From Absidia repens (lineage: Eukaryota > Mucoromycota > Mucoromycetes > Mucorales > Cunninghamellaceae): a stretch of DNA of 64,000 bases. This document shows positions 35,899 to 47,051 of this stretch, piece after piece (within the stretch, counting starts at the first letter, position 1; every line of letters starts with the position of its first letter). Below the pieces are notes generated by a model. The model was not told where the DNA came from. It did not search any database and saw only the letters and a list, made by a program, of their open reading frames with translations. The stretch covers positions 1,736,001-1,800,000 of the forward strand of contig MCGE01000002.1 of the NCBI GenBank assembly GCA_002105175.1, given 5' to 3'. A program made the position numbers and the translations under genes.

Positions 35899-36855
35899 AT
35901 GTCACAAACAGAATCACGTAAAACTGGACGTGTCAAGTTTTTCAACTCGACGAAAGGCTATGGGTTCATTATTCCCGACGATCAGGCTGGCCAAAATGAA
36001 GTAGAAGGCAAGTAAACGCTTTGTTTCTTGGAAATGCAATTTCTTGTTATAATGATCTATCTCTTCTGTCTTCATAGTTTTTGTACACCACACTGCCATT
36101 CACAACAACGGTGGATTCAAAAGTTTGGCCGAGGTAAGTGATCTCTTTTTCTCTCTCTTCATTGAAACACACTCCTGCAGTGAGAACTAACTCCCCTCTC
36201 TTCTTTCCTTTAGGGTGAAGAGGTAAACACAGAGTAAGTACCGAAAGAATACTCGTTCACTGACATGTATGATATGGCAATTAGGTAGAATACGACTTGG
36301 TACAAGGTAACAAAGGTATGCAGGCTGCGAATGTCACTGGAATTGGTGGCGGGCCAGTGAAAGGTGATCCTCGTGCCGGACAACGACAACAATACCAAAA
36401 GTAAGTCATTATACCATCCACAAAGATTTCTTTATAATAATGATTTTTTCCTTTTAAATAGTGGCGGAGGTGGAGGATATGGCGGTGGGCGCAATCAGTA
36501 TAATACGGGTAAAGGTCCAAAAAAGGGATTCAAAAAAAAGAGATGGTATTTATATTTAATGTTTATATTTTTAGGTTATCCTATTGATCCTTATCCTTCT
36601 GGAGGCTATGGGTATCCTGTTGGAGGCGGATTTCCTGGTTATGGTGGTAATGCTGGTGGTGGTGGCGGTAATCAAGCGCCTCCTCAAGGATTCCAATATG
36701 GACAACCATTAGCTGCTATGTATGGTGGAGGTGGAGGTGGTCAACAACAGTTTGGGTATCAACAGCCTCAGTTTGGTATGCACTCACAGCAACAACAGCA
36801 ACGCGGTTATGGTTCACCACAACCGCCATCTCCTGATCGCTATCAAGGCCATTAG
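35899..36855 (+). CDS. cold-shock-domain RNA-binding protein with Gly/Gln-rich tail
   Basis: Six exons (35899-36007, 36078-36133, 36214-36222, 36285-36400, 36462-36508, 36575-36855) join to 205 aa. The cold-shock domain has both RNA-binding motifs: RNP1 in GRVKFFNSTKGYGFI and RNP2 in VFVHHTAI, then EGEEVEYDLVQGNKGMQAANVTG. The tail is Gly-, Tyr- and Gln-rich (YGGGRNQYNTG, GGYGYPVGGG), like low-complexity tails that drive RNP condensation. Such proteins bind single-stranded RNA or DNA and affect translation or mRNA stability. Two splicing oddities are needed to obtain the domain: intron 1 has a GC donor (GCAAGT at 36008), and exon 3 is 9 nt long (GEE). A strong CT-rich leader precedes the ATG. 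Confidence 0.9.
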
Positions 36856-37194
36856 CTCTAGTTTAGTTACTTTTTAGTATTGCACACCTTCTTCCCCCTT
36901 CCCTCCTCATCAATCCACCCAAACCATTAATTTTTACTAATAGTATATTTATGTTTACGTACACCAGCTACCCTCTTCCAATATAGTTCCCCGCAACCCC
37001 AAATAAAGTACACTTTTTTTATGCCCTGTGAATAAAAATTTAGTCTTTGTGTTACGTATTTATCAATTCAATAAACTTTTTTTTATATTTTTTTAATGTC
37101 ATTTTGGGCAATTCCCCAACATATGTGAATGAAATTGCCTCCCATGATATGTATATATTTGTTGTCTTGTCTCGGATGTGAATTCATCAACGGA

Positions 37195-37231
<37 letters not shown>

Positions 37232-37480
37232 TTTATCTCCACACGCATACACATGGGAAAAGGGATGATTTAAAGGCCGCCCGCACAATATCCCAATCTT
37301 ATGAAAATTTTAATTACCGTCGTCCGAGTGGGCGAGCACACTCATGAGAGACCTACGATAAACATGGTGTCTGGTAACTTTTTTATTTTTGACTTTTTGT
37401 CTTATTACCCCCCTTGCATCCATCCATCCATCCCCCCTTTTTTTTAGAGGTTTTTTTCTTCATCCATCAGAAAATTAATC
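36856..37480. other. intergenic region between two RNA-binding protein genes
   Basis: Contains the CT-rich 3' UTR of the cold-shock gene with AATAAA near 37001 and 37069, a 29-base T run (37200-37228), and a TCCA microsatellite (about 37418-37433) in the leader of the next gene. Confidence 0.55.
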
Positions 37481-38740
37481 ATGTCTGCCTTCTCCAAGAA
37501 CGCTTTTTCTCTTCTTAGCGAAGATGGTGAAGTGCGCCCTCAACCTGCCCCTGTCAAGGAAGAAGCCAAGCCCGTCGAACAACCCAAGAATGACAAACGC
37601 TCTCCCAAGTCTGCTGGTGGTAATTTACCTTCTTTTTTTCTTTCTTTCTATATATCTCCTCTCAACATGAACGTATTCGAACGACTCTGGGACTTCGATG
37701 TCTTCAATTCATTTATTGAACATTTGAATGGGAAACTCGATTTATGGATACTGACATTGAATGTTTTTATTTTATTTTTTATGTTATATAGCCAAAAAGA
37801 GTGGAGGTGACAAGCGTCGTGGAGGTGACAAACGTCAAGGTGGTCGTCCTCAACGTGGTCGTCAATTCGATCGCCACAGCGCCACTGGTATCGTGTATGT
37901 TATTATTTAAATCGAAGAGTAAGACTCGCCAGTGTGCTCATTGTACCTTTTTTTTTTATACTTTTATGACTGGTATATATAGTGATTCTGAAAAGAAGGA
38001 AAAGCAAGGTTGGGGCCATGCTGAAACTGCCGAAGCTGAAGCGTAAGTGATGGATGATGATGATGACGAAGGTGATTTTTGTATGGGTATATGGGGGCCG
38101 AGCTAATGCGCGATTTTTTTTTCTACTAGTGCCTCTGATGCTGTGAACCCCAAGGATCCCGCTGCTGCTGAACAAGCTGCTGCTCCTGTCGAAGCCGAAG
38201 AAGAAGCTGTCAAGACTTTGGACGAATACTTGGCTGAAAAGGCCAACAAGAACTTGAAGGTCACTCTCCCCGAAGCCCGTAAGGCTAACGAAGGTGCTGA
38301 TGATGCCAAGTGGAAGGATACCGTCGCTTTCTCCAAGACTGAAGAACCCGAATACTTGCCCGCCAAGGTAACCCTCCGCCCGAAAAAACAAAAAAATAGC
38401 AACACATGTAGTGACCTCTGATCGGAGATCCTTCAATGAATAAGGGACAGGTGTTGAGATACTAACACACATTTTTGTTGTGCATGATGTATTTTGTGAT
38501 GAACAGGAAAAGGCCGCTAAGAAGGAAAAGGTTGTCAAGACCACCAAGGTCTTTGTTGAAATTGAACAACGTTTCCAAGAAAAGCCTCGCTTCCAACGTG
38601 AACAACGCCCTGCTCGTGGTGGTAACGATCGTCGTGGTGGCCGCAACAACAACCGTCGTGGTGGTCGTCAAAGCAACGGTGTCAATGTCAACCTCCAAGA
38701 TGACTCTGCTTTCCCCTCTCTCGGTGCTGCTTCCGCTTAA
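37481..38740 (+). CDS. STM1: Stm1/SERBP1-family ribosome-binding protein (HABP4/PAI-RBP1 domain)
   Basis: Five exons (37481-37619, 37792-37894, 37983-38042, 38130-38367, 38507-38740) give 257 aa. The N-terminus (MSAFSKNAFSLLSEDGEVRP) matches the Stm1 N-terminal segment. A basic Gly/Arg part (RRGGDKRQGGRPQRG) leads to RQFDRHSATGIVDSEKKEKQGWG, the hallmark of Stm1/SERBP1/HABP4. KTLDEYLAEK is the second conserved block. An RGG-rich tail (RPARGGNDRRGGRNNNRRGG) ends SAFPSLGAASA. These proteins thread the mRNA channel of idle 80S ribosomes and guard them in starvation, and they bind RNA. Codons are strongly biased to C-ending (AAG, GAA, CTC, GTC), consistent with high expression. Confidence 0.93.
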
Positions 38741-39163
38741 ATAGCGTTATCAAACAATACGATGGATCCATCTTATTCTATTTGAATCCCTTTATCACAC
38801 TCCCCCCTCCCCCCTTCTCATTCATTATCTTCTCATCTCTTATTTTTTATATATACATATTTATCATCCTTTGATTAGATTTTGAAAAAAAAAAAAATAG
38901 GATTTATCTTTTACCTCATTTGTCTTCAATAATAAAAAAAAAGTGTTAAACAAAATTAATTGGTGTTGATTTCGGCGTTGTGATGCACTGGGGCTGTGGA
39001 TATTTTAAGGGGTGAGATATTGAAAATAGGCTGAGGGGCAGTTTTCTAGATAGGAATTCAGGGGATAAGGTATTCTTTTTATGTGCCCTGAACTAAGGGA
39101 CCTGGTCGGGGCTGGGAATTTATAAAAAGGGCGGATCCTTTTTTTTCTTTCTTTTTCTCTCCA
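38741..39163. other. intergenic region between STM1 and the UPF0613 gene
   Basis: CT-rich 3' UTR with AATAAT/AATAAA-like sites near 38928, an A run near 38884-38896, and the promoter of the next gene, including a TATAAAA box at 39121-39127 about 40 bp before the ATG. Confidence 0.55.
39121..39127 (+). promoter_or_regulatory. TATA box of the UPF0613 gene
   Basis: TATAAAA lies 37 bp before the start codon at 39164 and is followed by a pyrimidine-rich stretch in which transcription probably begins. The spacing implies a very short leader. Confidence 0.5.
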
Positions 39164-39862
39164 ATGACTCCTTCACTTTTTTACTTTGTCTTTCTTTCCT
39201 TACTTCTTCACTTCGTTGCCTGTTTGGAATTCAAAGGGACTTTATTCACCTATCATAATTCCACGCGACTAACAGCTTTTGAATCTGGAGCGGAAGACAG
39301 TGACAAGGCATTCATCTTTTTGGAAGGTTTAGGTGATGGCTATAACGGTGTCCCTTATCTTGGTGTGTTGAATGACGCGGTGACCAAACTTGGCTATTCA
39401 TTATATCAAATACAGACAACGTCATTTTACAAAGGCTATGGGGCTTCATCTCTCGCCAACGATGCCAAGGAACTCGACTACTTGATTGGCTATCTAAAGG
39501 AACATCGCAACAAGAAACATTTTGTAGTGATGGGTCATTCCACCGGTTGTCAAGACAGTTATTGGCACAACAAGAATGGACAATATCGAAAAGACGTCTC
39601 TGCTTACATACTACAGGCCCCCGCTTCTGACCGAGAATGGTATGCTGATGATTTTCCTGGTTGGCCTGAACATCTCAAATTGGCTACTCGTATGCGTGAA
39701 GAAGGTCGTGGATCGGAATGGATGCCGCGCTCTATTAGTGAAATCCCTGTGACAGCCGATCGCTTCTTTTCCCTATATTCTCATGGGTAAGGATAGTTTT
39801 CATCTTTTTTTTTTTTTTTTTCTCCCTTTACAAATATGCGAATGCTTGCTGCTAATATGCTT

Positions 39863-39914
<52 letters not shown>

Positions 39915-40222
39915 TTTATTAAACCAATGACAACAAAAGAGGCGATGACGATGTATTCTCCACCGATTTAACTGATGAAGAATTAGATCATTTATACAAG
40001 GACGTCAATCAGCCCATGTTGGCAATGCATGGTGAAATTGATGAATACTACCGCTCACCTGTGGACCAAATGGTAATCCTCAAACGTCTTCAAAAAGCTT
40101 GCCCTGCCTTCAAGAAAATTGCCGTCATCCCTGGAGCAACACACAAAGTCGTCAGCCCTCAAGCTCAAACCGTCTTGGTTGAACTTGTCTCTTCATTTTT
40201 GGACACCATTGACAACTCTTAG
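39164..40222 (+). CDS. UPF0613 (DUF1749) alpha/beta hydrolase
   Basis: Two exons (39164-39786 and 39940-40222) give 301 aa. Features of the alpha/beta-hydrolase fold are in order: FIFLEGLGDGYNGVPYL (strand and oxyanion turn), the nucleophile elbow VMGHSTGCQD (Ser), the acid in MLAMHGEIDEYYRSP, and the catalytic His in IPGATHKVV. The GHSTGCQD elbow and the APASDREW segment match DUF1749 proteins, a fungal and plant family of unknown substrate. The first 20 residues (SLFYFVFLSLLLHFVACL) are strongly hydrophobic and could be a signal peptide, which is unusual for a family generally thought to be cytosolic. The single intron contains a 50-base T run. Confidence 0.87.
39864..39913. repeat. 50-base T homopolymer inside an intron
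   Basis: The run occupies the middle of the only intron of the UPF0613 gene, 26 bp before the acceptor. It may act as an extreme polypyrimidine tract. Confidence 0.95.
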
Positions 40223-40844
40223 TTTAGAACCAGTGCCTTAGATTAGTTGTGTGATGTTTTTTATACCTTTGATTTTATTATTGCCGTCTTCATCTGTAAT
40301 AAAATTCCACAATTTTTATACCTTCATGCTGTTCTTGCTGGTTTTCATATACAATAAAATGATTGTTTTTATCATGATCAAATTCCATTGGTATTTTATT
40401 TTTGCTATATTGCTGTACTTTCTCTCCGATCATCATTTTTATTCATTGCCCACAAATGCACTAGCCCTTATCACGGTGTACAGTACAGTACAGTATAGTA
40501 TATCTTTCACATACTAGCGAATCGTGCAAATGTCTTGTTTTTATATCCATACAAATATTAGATGTCAATTGTGCCTAATATCTCCCCCACCGTACGCATT
40601 TCCCAAAACGTTTAGTAGTTTTGTCAAAGTCATAAAAAAGGTTTTGTAAAGAAGTTGGTTTTATTGAAGAAAAAGTACCATGTGTATAAAGAAAAAAAAA
40701 AGTGGGTGAAGGGAATACAATAAAAAATAGAAACCAATACTATACTAATATAAATAAATAGAGGGAACAGGGTAGATAAACTAGACAGCGAATAGAAAGC
40801 AAATCATGCGAGACAACCATCATTCACATTTTTCATGATCTGGA
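40223..40844. other. convergent 3' intergenic region
   Basis: Lies between the UPF0613 and ARP8 stop codons. AT-rich, with AATAAAA sites (about 40299, 40353) and a short GTACAGTACAGTA repeat near 40477-40499. No gene is seen. Confidence 0.6.
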
Positions 40845-43492
40845 TCAAAAGAGCAACAGGGATCGATCCCGAAGTAAACGTGATCCAGATTCCGTCCATT
40901 CAGGTTCCCCAATCCACATATCCTTTGACATATCCAATTTACACAGAACCGAAGCACCTTTCCAAACCAGGATTTGCGGATCCATTTCGCGAGGCGCTGG
41001 TAGTACTTCCACATCATCCACCCTACAAGTTCTTGCCACCACTGTCGAGAGTAATCTGTCTTCCAATACTCTGTCAAAGTTGCTGATTTTCGCTCCGCCG
41101 CCTACCACAATGATATTGGTGAAGAAACGTTTCAGCCGATCGTCAGAGTTTCCGGACGCTGATTGAATGGCCTGGGCGATGGCAATATCAATGGGATAGT
41201 GTTTGTTGGTGTTGCTTTTCTTTACAGTGGCATTGATCGAAGATGAGTTTGGAGTAGCAACTGCAGCATCAGAATTTGGTGTGGGCGCTGGTGATGTTCC
41301 TTCACTTGCTGATGGTCTTGGCGACTGTAATGCTTGTTTTAATTTTGCTGCTGATGATGTCGCGGCTACTGATTGGATCGACATGTTGGTAGGACCGTTC
41401 TATGAAGTCAAGTATGATACGTCAGTTTTCAAATGATCCTTGTATCTTTTTTTTTTCTGCGGGGAGGGGGAGGGAAAGACTTACACTGGGTTGTTCATCG
41501 GCAATATCATCTATGACACCACCAGATACGAAGCCATCCACCTCATCATCACGATTTTTGTTTTTCAAAATATTAGGGTAGACCAGACATAGAGGCGCCA
41601 AAAACACTTCATCATAAACTTTGCATTGGTATTTGTATGTGTGTTGATGAGGCGCGCGCACAAAAAAGTCGTAGACTTGCACACTGATTTCAGCTTCATT
41701 CATTGTACACCACTTTTCCTTGAGATCTTCCACCAGTCGCCAGTCATAAGACCTCGCCAAATTCAGATCATGGTAGGGGAATTGGTTGACTTGTAAGAAC
41801 GAAGTAAATGTCCGCGTAATATCATCGCCACCTAGGTCAATGCTCATTCTGGCATCCAATAATTGTACACCCTCATCCACACAAGCAATATTTGTTGTTT
41901 GCGCACCGATATCCACCACACATGCACTTGATACGCCAGCTCCAAAGGTAGCACAAGTGGACGCCTGTATAAAAGGATGAAAAAAATTAATCAGTTGCCC
42001 TTGGTTTTTGATTCTTTCTTTTTGATTTACCTGCTGAGCAATGACACCTCTGAATTTCATATGCTCCAACATCATCGTAATCAAATGACACACAAGCGGT
42101 CGATCCAAACTATCAGGTACCACAATTACAGCATTGAAATTCTATTAAAAAAGAAAACATGTGTCGTCAGTCGCCAGTCCGTCAGTCAGTCAGTTTTAAA
42201 GCAAAAATTGGTGACATGGGATATTACTTACTTCAAAAGTGAGATCTTCGATTTCCAACTCTGAGCGAATCGCAGATGTCCAAATCGTTTGCAAATCACC
42301 CAATACAGCATATAAAGAAGTATAATCCCACTGATTCAAGGTTCCATTTTTCCAAGGATAGAATAACTGGTAATCCACATTGTCATCCAATGGCACTTTG
42401 AGGGCTTTTTCACCAACATAGCTATCTTGCACAGTCGCCGCGTCCTTGAGATCAATCCATTCCACGCGATAAGGGTCATTATGATCAGGGATGGTTTCTT
42501 TTGGTGCTTGGCTGTTGAAACTGATCACTTGATTGTCGGCATTGGGCAAAGTTCTTCGTTTAGCATTCTTCATCCTCCAGTTGAGTTCGTTCCGCATTTC
42601 GGTCAAGGCAATTTCTTCTTGTTGTTGCATGTCGTCGTCGCCGTCGTCGTCGTCATTGTTGTCGTTGTCTTCCTTCTCTTGATCATCTACCTCCATGGCA
42701 GTACTGGTTGTATCAGTAGTAGCGGCAGCTGAGTTTGTTGTTTTCTTCCATCGGCGAGTAATAACATGAGGGACTGTGATGGGGTATGCTTCAGAGGCTA
42801 GACCAATACGCAAGTTTCGGGATCCAGGGTGAATGATAATTGTATCGTGCCATTCTTCTTCTTCCTAGAGTAATAATAAAATGAGTTGACGACGCGCTAT
42901 ATTATGATATAGGGGAGGGGACTGTACTTACGTTTGGACATATCGCTTCATCACCGGCTTTGTTTCCTTTGATTTGAGAAGCATCCGATCGTACAAAGTT
43001 ACTTGTGATGTTCCGAGTTGGTAAGATGGTGTATCCTTTGAGAGGAAATGTCGTATATTTGAAGTTGGGTTGTACCAGTGTGGGTGTATTGTCGTTGTTG
43101 TTGTTATTGTTGATATTGTTGTCATTGTTGTTGCTGCTGTTGTGATCGCCTTGGTTCGTATCAGGTTTAGGTAATTTTATTGTGATTGTATCTACAGGAG
43201 TGGACATTTCAGATGCTGGTGATGCTGTGGATGAAGGTGATTCTTTTTGTTTCTGCTTTTTCCGCGATTTCGGTGAAGTGAGTTGATCCTTTTTTGATTC
43301 TTTCTTTTTTGGCACGTCCGTTGAATCAGAGGACGGAGGAGACGTATTGGTCGGTTGGGTCGTTGGTGGTGGTGGAGGAGTTTGTGTCTGTGCTGGGGTC
43401 TGTGTTGGTGATGGTGATGTGGTTGCGGCTGATTCCATCCATGCGTACTTTTTTTGGGACAGATTTTTTAAATAAGATCTATTGTCTGACAT
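40845..43492 (-). CDS. ARP8: actin-related protein 8 (INO80 complex subunit)
   Basis: Five exons (43492-42932, 42864-42232, 42141-42031, 41964-41485, 41399-40845) give 779 aa. A long Pro/Ser/Thr-rich N-terminal extension precedes the Arp8-type actin fold: DTIIIHPGSRNLRIGLASEAYP (phosphate-1 loop), NFNAVIVVPDSLDRPLV, ACVVDIGAQTTNIACVDEG (phosphate-2), SIDLGGDDITRTF, FFTNIIVVGGGAKISNFDRVLEDRL (adenosine motif), and the ending LVWKGASVLCKLDMSKDMWIGEPEW. The large acidic and Ser/Ala-rich insertions are normal for Arp8. In INO80 it helps bind nucleosomes and extranucleosomal DNA with Arp4 and actin. The Asp/Asn-rich insert (about 42620-42680) is coded by GTC/GTT repeats. Confidence 0.93.
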
Positions 43493-44619
43493 GGATGTGT
43501 ATGTTGAAAAGAAAGCCAGGGGATTAAAAAGAAGAGAAAAAAAAAAAAAATCCGGTGAGCCAAAAATAATAATAATTCAGATCCCGATTTTTTAAAAAGG
43601 GGATTGCTAGGAAAGATTGCTAGGCGCAGATGGGAGACCTCCGTACATCAGCTTATTCTCTACTACAAGCTACATTATCTTTGAACTCAGCAGTGGAAAT
43701 ACATCTATAGATCCTGGCGGCGTCTTTGATCTCGTCATCTACTGGACTCCATGATCATCTTCACTAAAGAGTACGCATCATGTTCTTATCAAAAAATGGG
43801 CTTCTAGATATAGAGTGGGTAAGTTGACAAGAGTGTGATATGTATTTATCTGGATCGATATAGACTTAACTAACTCATCATTTTTCGTTTTACAAGAGGT
43901 GTATGTCAAGAGAGGATCTCTCTTGATAAACCTGGCTCACATACGTATTAATGTGAAACAGTTATAGGATTTGGTTAGAATATAGTTAACTCCCCCACAT
44001 AACCTCCCTCTCTCCTTTGTTATAGAAAAGCTTATTTAGTTTAGATGATCGTCTCCACCTTCCTCTATTGATGATTACCTTTTCTTATTTATTTGATTGC
44101 TTCAATAAAACCTTTTATATTATGATTCTATTTGATTGCTGGTTATACAGAGTATTTTATGCATGTGTGTATATGAACAATACTTCAAATAAAACAAACT
44201 TCCTTGCTCTCAGTGGTTACCACCTATGATAAATTTACTTTTAACCAAAAGCAGGGAGGCATGATACCCAGCATTCATTTTTTTAGTAAAAGGGGTACAT
44301 CTGCGTCAATGATATTGCTATGAAAACCAACCAAACTATAAACTATACCCAATTGGAACAGCAAATGAATGACAAAATAACCTTTTCAGTTCAAGCAGCA
44401 TGCGGCGGTTCTCATTTTTCTCGCTCCAATTCAAAATCAATTTCATAGTGACACCAATATAACTTTAATATTATTGTCCCTTTAAAAGAGAAATTGGGAG
44501 ACGTCGTTTGATTCTTCATCTTCTTTCATTAATACTACTACTACTACCACACCACTACCTTTCCTTCCTCTTTTCTTCTTTGTTACCCTTTTCCCCCATT
44601 CCAATCATTCAAATTTAAA
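43493..44619. promoter_or_regulatory. divergent intergenic region between ARP8 and the LysM gene
   Basis: A 1.1-kb spacer. The part next to the LysM gene is CT-rich (about 44505-44595) with an ACTACT repeat near 44535-44550. The middle (about 43990-44210) has several TTCAATAAAA-like motifs and could be a worn fragment of the R repeat family, but the core and hairpin are absent. No gene is seen. Confidence 0.4.
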
Positions 44620-45368
44620 ATGAAATTCACCTTCGTTTCTGCTGCTGCTGTAGTCTTTGCTGCACAACAAGTGATCGCCAGTGGCCCCGTTGCTGGCTGT
44701 TTACAAACCCACAAAGTTGTTGCTGGTGAATCTTGTGATGGTATTGCTGCTACCTTCAAAATCACCCCTGATCAATTCTATGCTATGGTTTGTATTATTG
44801 CGGAATCTGTCACAAATCATTATCTTGTATTGATTGATTTTTTTTTTTATATTTCGCTGTCTATAGAACCCTGGTCTTCATCATGCCGGTGATCATGTAA
44901 TTTTTTTTTTTTTTTTTTTTTTGTTGAACAAAATATATTAACCTAATCAATGCCATTTTTTTTTCCTTTAAAATTTAGCTCTGTGATAATTTGGATGACG
45001 GTAAAGCATACTGTGTGTGTACCAAAAAGCCATGTGTTGCTGAACCTGCTGGTGGTAACTCTACAAGCTCTGCTAGTGGATCTGCTCCTGCATCCTCAGG
45101 ATCCTCCGCTGCTTCTTCTGCTTCAGGCTCTGCTGCTGCTTCAGGCTCGGCCTCTATTTCCCCCATCGCTGCATCATCATCCTCTGGTGCTGCTGCTGCT
45201 TCTTCCTCAGGAGCATCTGCTGCTTCTTCCTCTCCCTCCTCTTCTTCTTCCAGTGGCTCCGCTGCTGCTGCTTCAGAAAGCAAGACGAACACTGCTGTCT
45301 CTTCTGCTCCCACCAAGACTGCTTTGGCTTTGAGCATTGTTGCTATTGCTGCTGTCGTTTTGCTTTAA
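44620..45368 (+). CDS. secreted LysM protein with a Ser-rich stalk, probably GPI-anchored
   Basis: Three exons (44620-44787, 44867-44896, 44979-45368) give 195 aa. It opens with a signal peptide (MKFTFVSAAAVVFAAQQVIA). One LysM domain follows: THKVVAGESCDGIAATFKITPDQFYAMNPGLH plus LCDNLDDGKAYCV. The NPGL core is encoded by the 30-nt middle exon. Then come about 100 residues of Ser/Ala/Gly, suited to dense O-mannosylation, and a hydrophobic C-terminus (TALALSIVAIAAVVLL) that looks like a GPI-attachment signal. LysM domains bind chitin or its oligomers. Being wall-anchored and single-domain, it is more likely a wall protein than a free plant-immunity effector, but either is possible. It could be a substrate of the nearby-type O-mannosyltransferases. 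Confidence 0.9.
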
Positions 45369-47051
45369 ATCAATTCTGATCCCTATCTTGTTATTTGTGT
45401 ATCATTTGATGAAATGTAGTGTGACCCCATTTATATTATTTAATCCCATAATAAAGTATTTGCCCATTCATGGTTCATTTTACATAACTCGATTTTTTTT
45501 TATTTTATTTTTTGACAATTATCTCCGATTAGAAAAAATCGGATGCACGGGTGGTGATCAGTAAAAGTGAAAGGTGTATTCATCCTTCTAAAGGCAATGA
45601 AATCATGCTGGTCATACCTCCAACGTAAAAATATATACCAAAGCGGGGTCTTTTTATTTTTTTATTTATTTCTGATCAAGTTGCATGCTGGTGGGTTTGA
45701 AAATCAAACAAAAATAAAAACCACTTTTATGGGATTAAATGGAAAGATAGGTGTCAGAGGAGAGGGGTCTCTAGAAGTGTGGGTTTTGAGATCCGATGTT
45801 CCTCGTCATATTGCAAAATAAGACCTTGGCTTACTCAATGTGCCAAACAGAAAACAAAGCAAGCTGTAAATGTACGATATGTCTAATCTAGTGACGACTA
45901 ATATTTTATCAGGTGGACTATGCTGACGGTACGGTTTAGGATGATCAATATAAATGGTAGAGATGGAATAGAGCTAGATTTTATATATCAAGCGAACTAG
46001 AACTGCAAATCAATCGCTGGAGCTCTAGAGGAAAAAGTAGTCGTAGTGGACGAGCTAGATAGTAGGTGGTTGAAATCACACTCCCAAAATGGTCGTAATA
46101 ATGACTACGCTCATTGTCTAAGGGGCCAAATGATGGGGAGTAAAGAGTCATATTTTATTTGAAGGAATATGAGAAATGCTATACTAAGATCGCAGGGTTG
46201 TTTGTAGTAAGGGATCCCTTGAAGGAGGCATGAGGGAGATTAACATGAAATTTGAAGAAAGAATGACGCTAATCTAAAGAGGAAGGTGTAAAAAGGGACA
46301 CTAACATATTGCATAAGGTATGAGGAAGACTAAAGAAATATATTGAACTAGACATGAGACAAACTAATGAGAAGTAATTATAAAGTGACATATTTTATTC
46401 CTATGCAGATACAAACTATGGACAAACTAAGACTAAGCTAAGCTGATAAAGTCTCCAAAACACCAACTAATGGTGGTCCCAAATCCTAGATCCAAAATGA
46501 AAGGGTTTCCCCATGCATCTTGTAATCCCTGAACTGAACCCCCTTCTAAACTAATCCTGACACTAATCTACGTCCAACATAATCCCATGGCAGTTGGATG
46601 GGGAAAAAAAAAATGAAGGAAAAAAAAATATTCAAAAAGAAAGAGAGCCGATAAAATAAAAAATAAAAAAAAACAAATAAAATTTCACGTGGGCGGGATG
46701 TGAAAATTCCCAGCGGTCTGTTTGCGGATTGGTTTGCGAATTTTTTTTAGTCGTTACTGGATACAAAGAGGAATCCCCCTCTTCATTTTACACCATTTCC
46801 TAACAACCAGTAACGGTAATAATACACTCCACACATATCACTGCCAAAAGTTTATGCAGAAAAGTAAACGATCACAGTTCAGAGTCCCGAATAACACCAC
46901 AATTTTTATTGTCAAATATTCCGCCTACCAATTTTTTTTTTTTCAAAGTATAAAAACACTAATGCATACAAACGAAAGACAAGAAAGAGTAATAAAGTAG
47001 TGCAAAAATAATATACAAATGATAAGCTAATACTAGGCTAAAAAAATAAAA
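45369..47051. other. intergenic region containing repeat copy R6
   Basis: LysM 3' flank with AATAAAG near 45451, then unassigned AT-rich DNA, then repeat copy R6 (about 45890-46710), then the kinase 3' flank. The frames at 45567-45821 and 46722-47000 have no protein-like character and no splice partners. Confidence 0.6.
45890..46710 (-). repeat. dispersed repeat family, copy R6
   Basis: Inverted copy: CACGTG box at 46686-46691, hairpin at 46499-46546 with one G-A mismatch, then internal units toward lower coordinates and the long distal part shared with R5, down to about 45890. Just outside the box it shares a TTTGCGAATT-like block with R2. The internal orientation is opposite to R5. Confidence 0.75.

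Noticed and set aside
43990..44210. Possible seventh copy of the R repeat family
   Set aside because: It has TTCAATAAAA-like motifs, but the box, core and hairpin are all absent and such motifs are common in 3' regions here.
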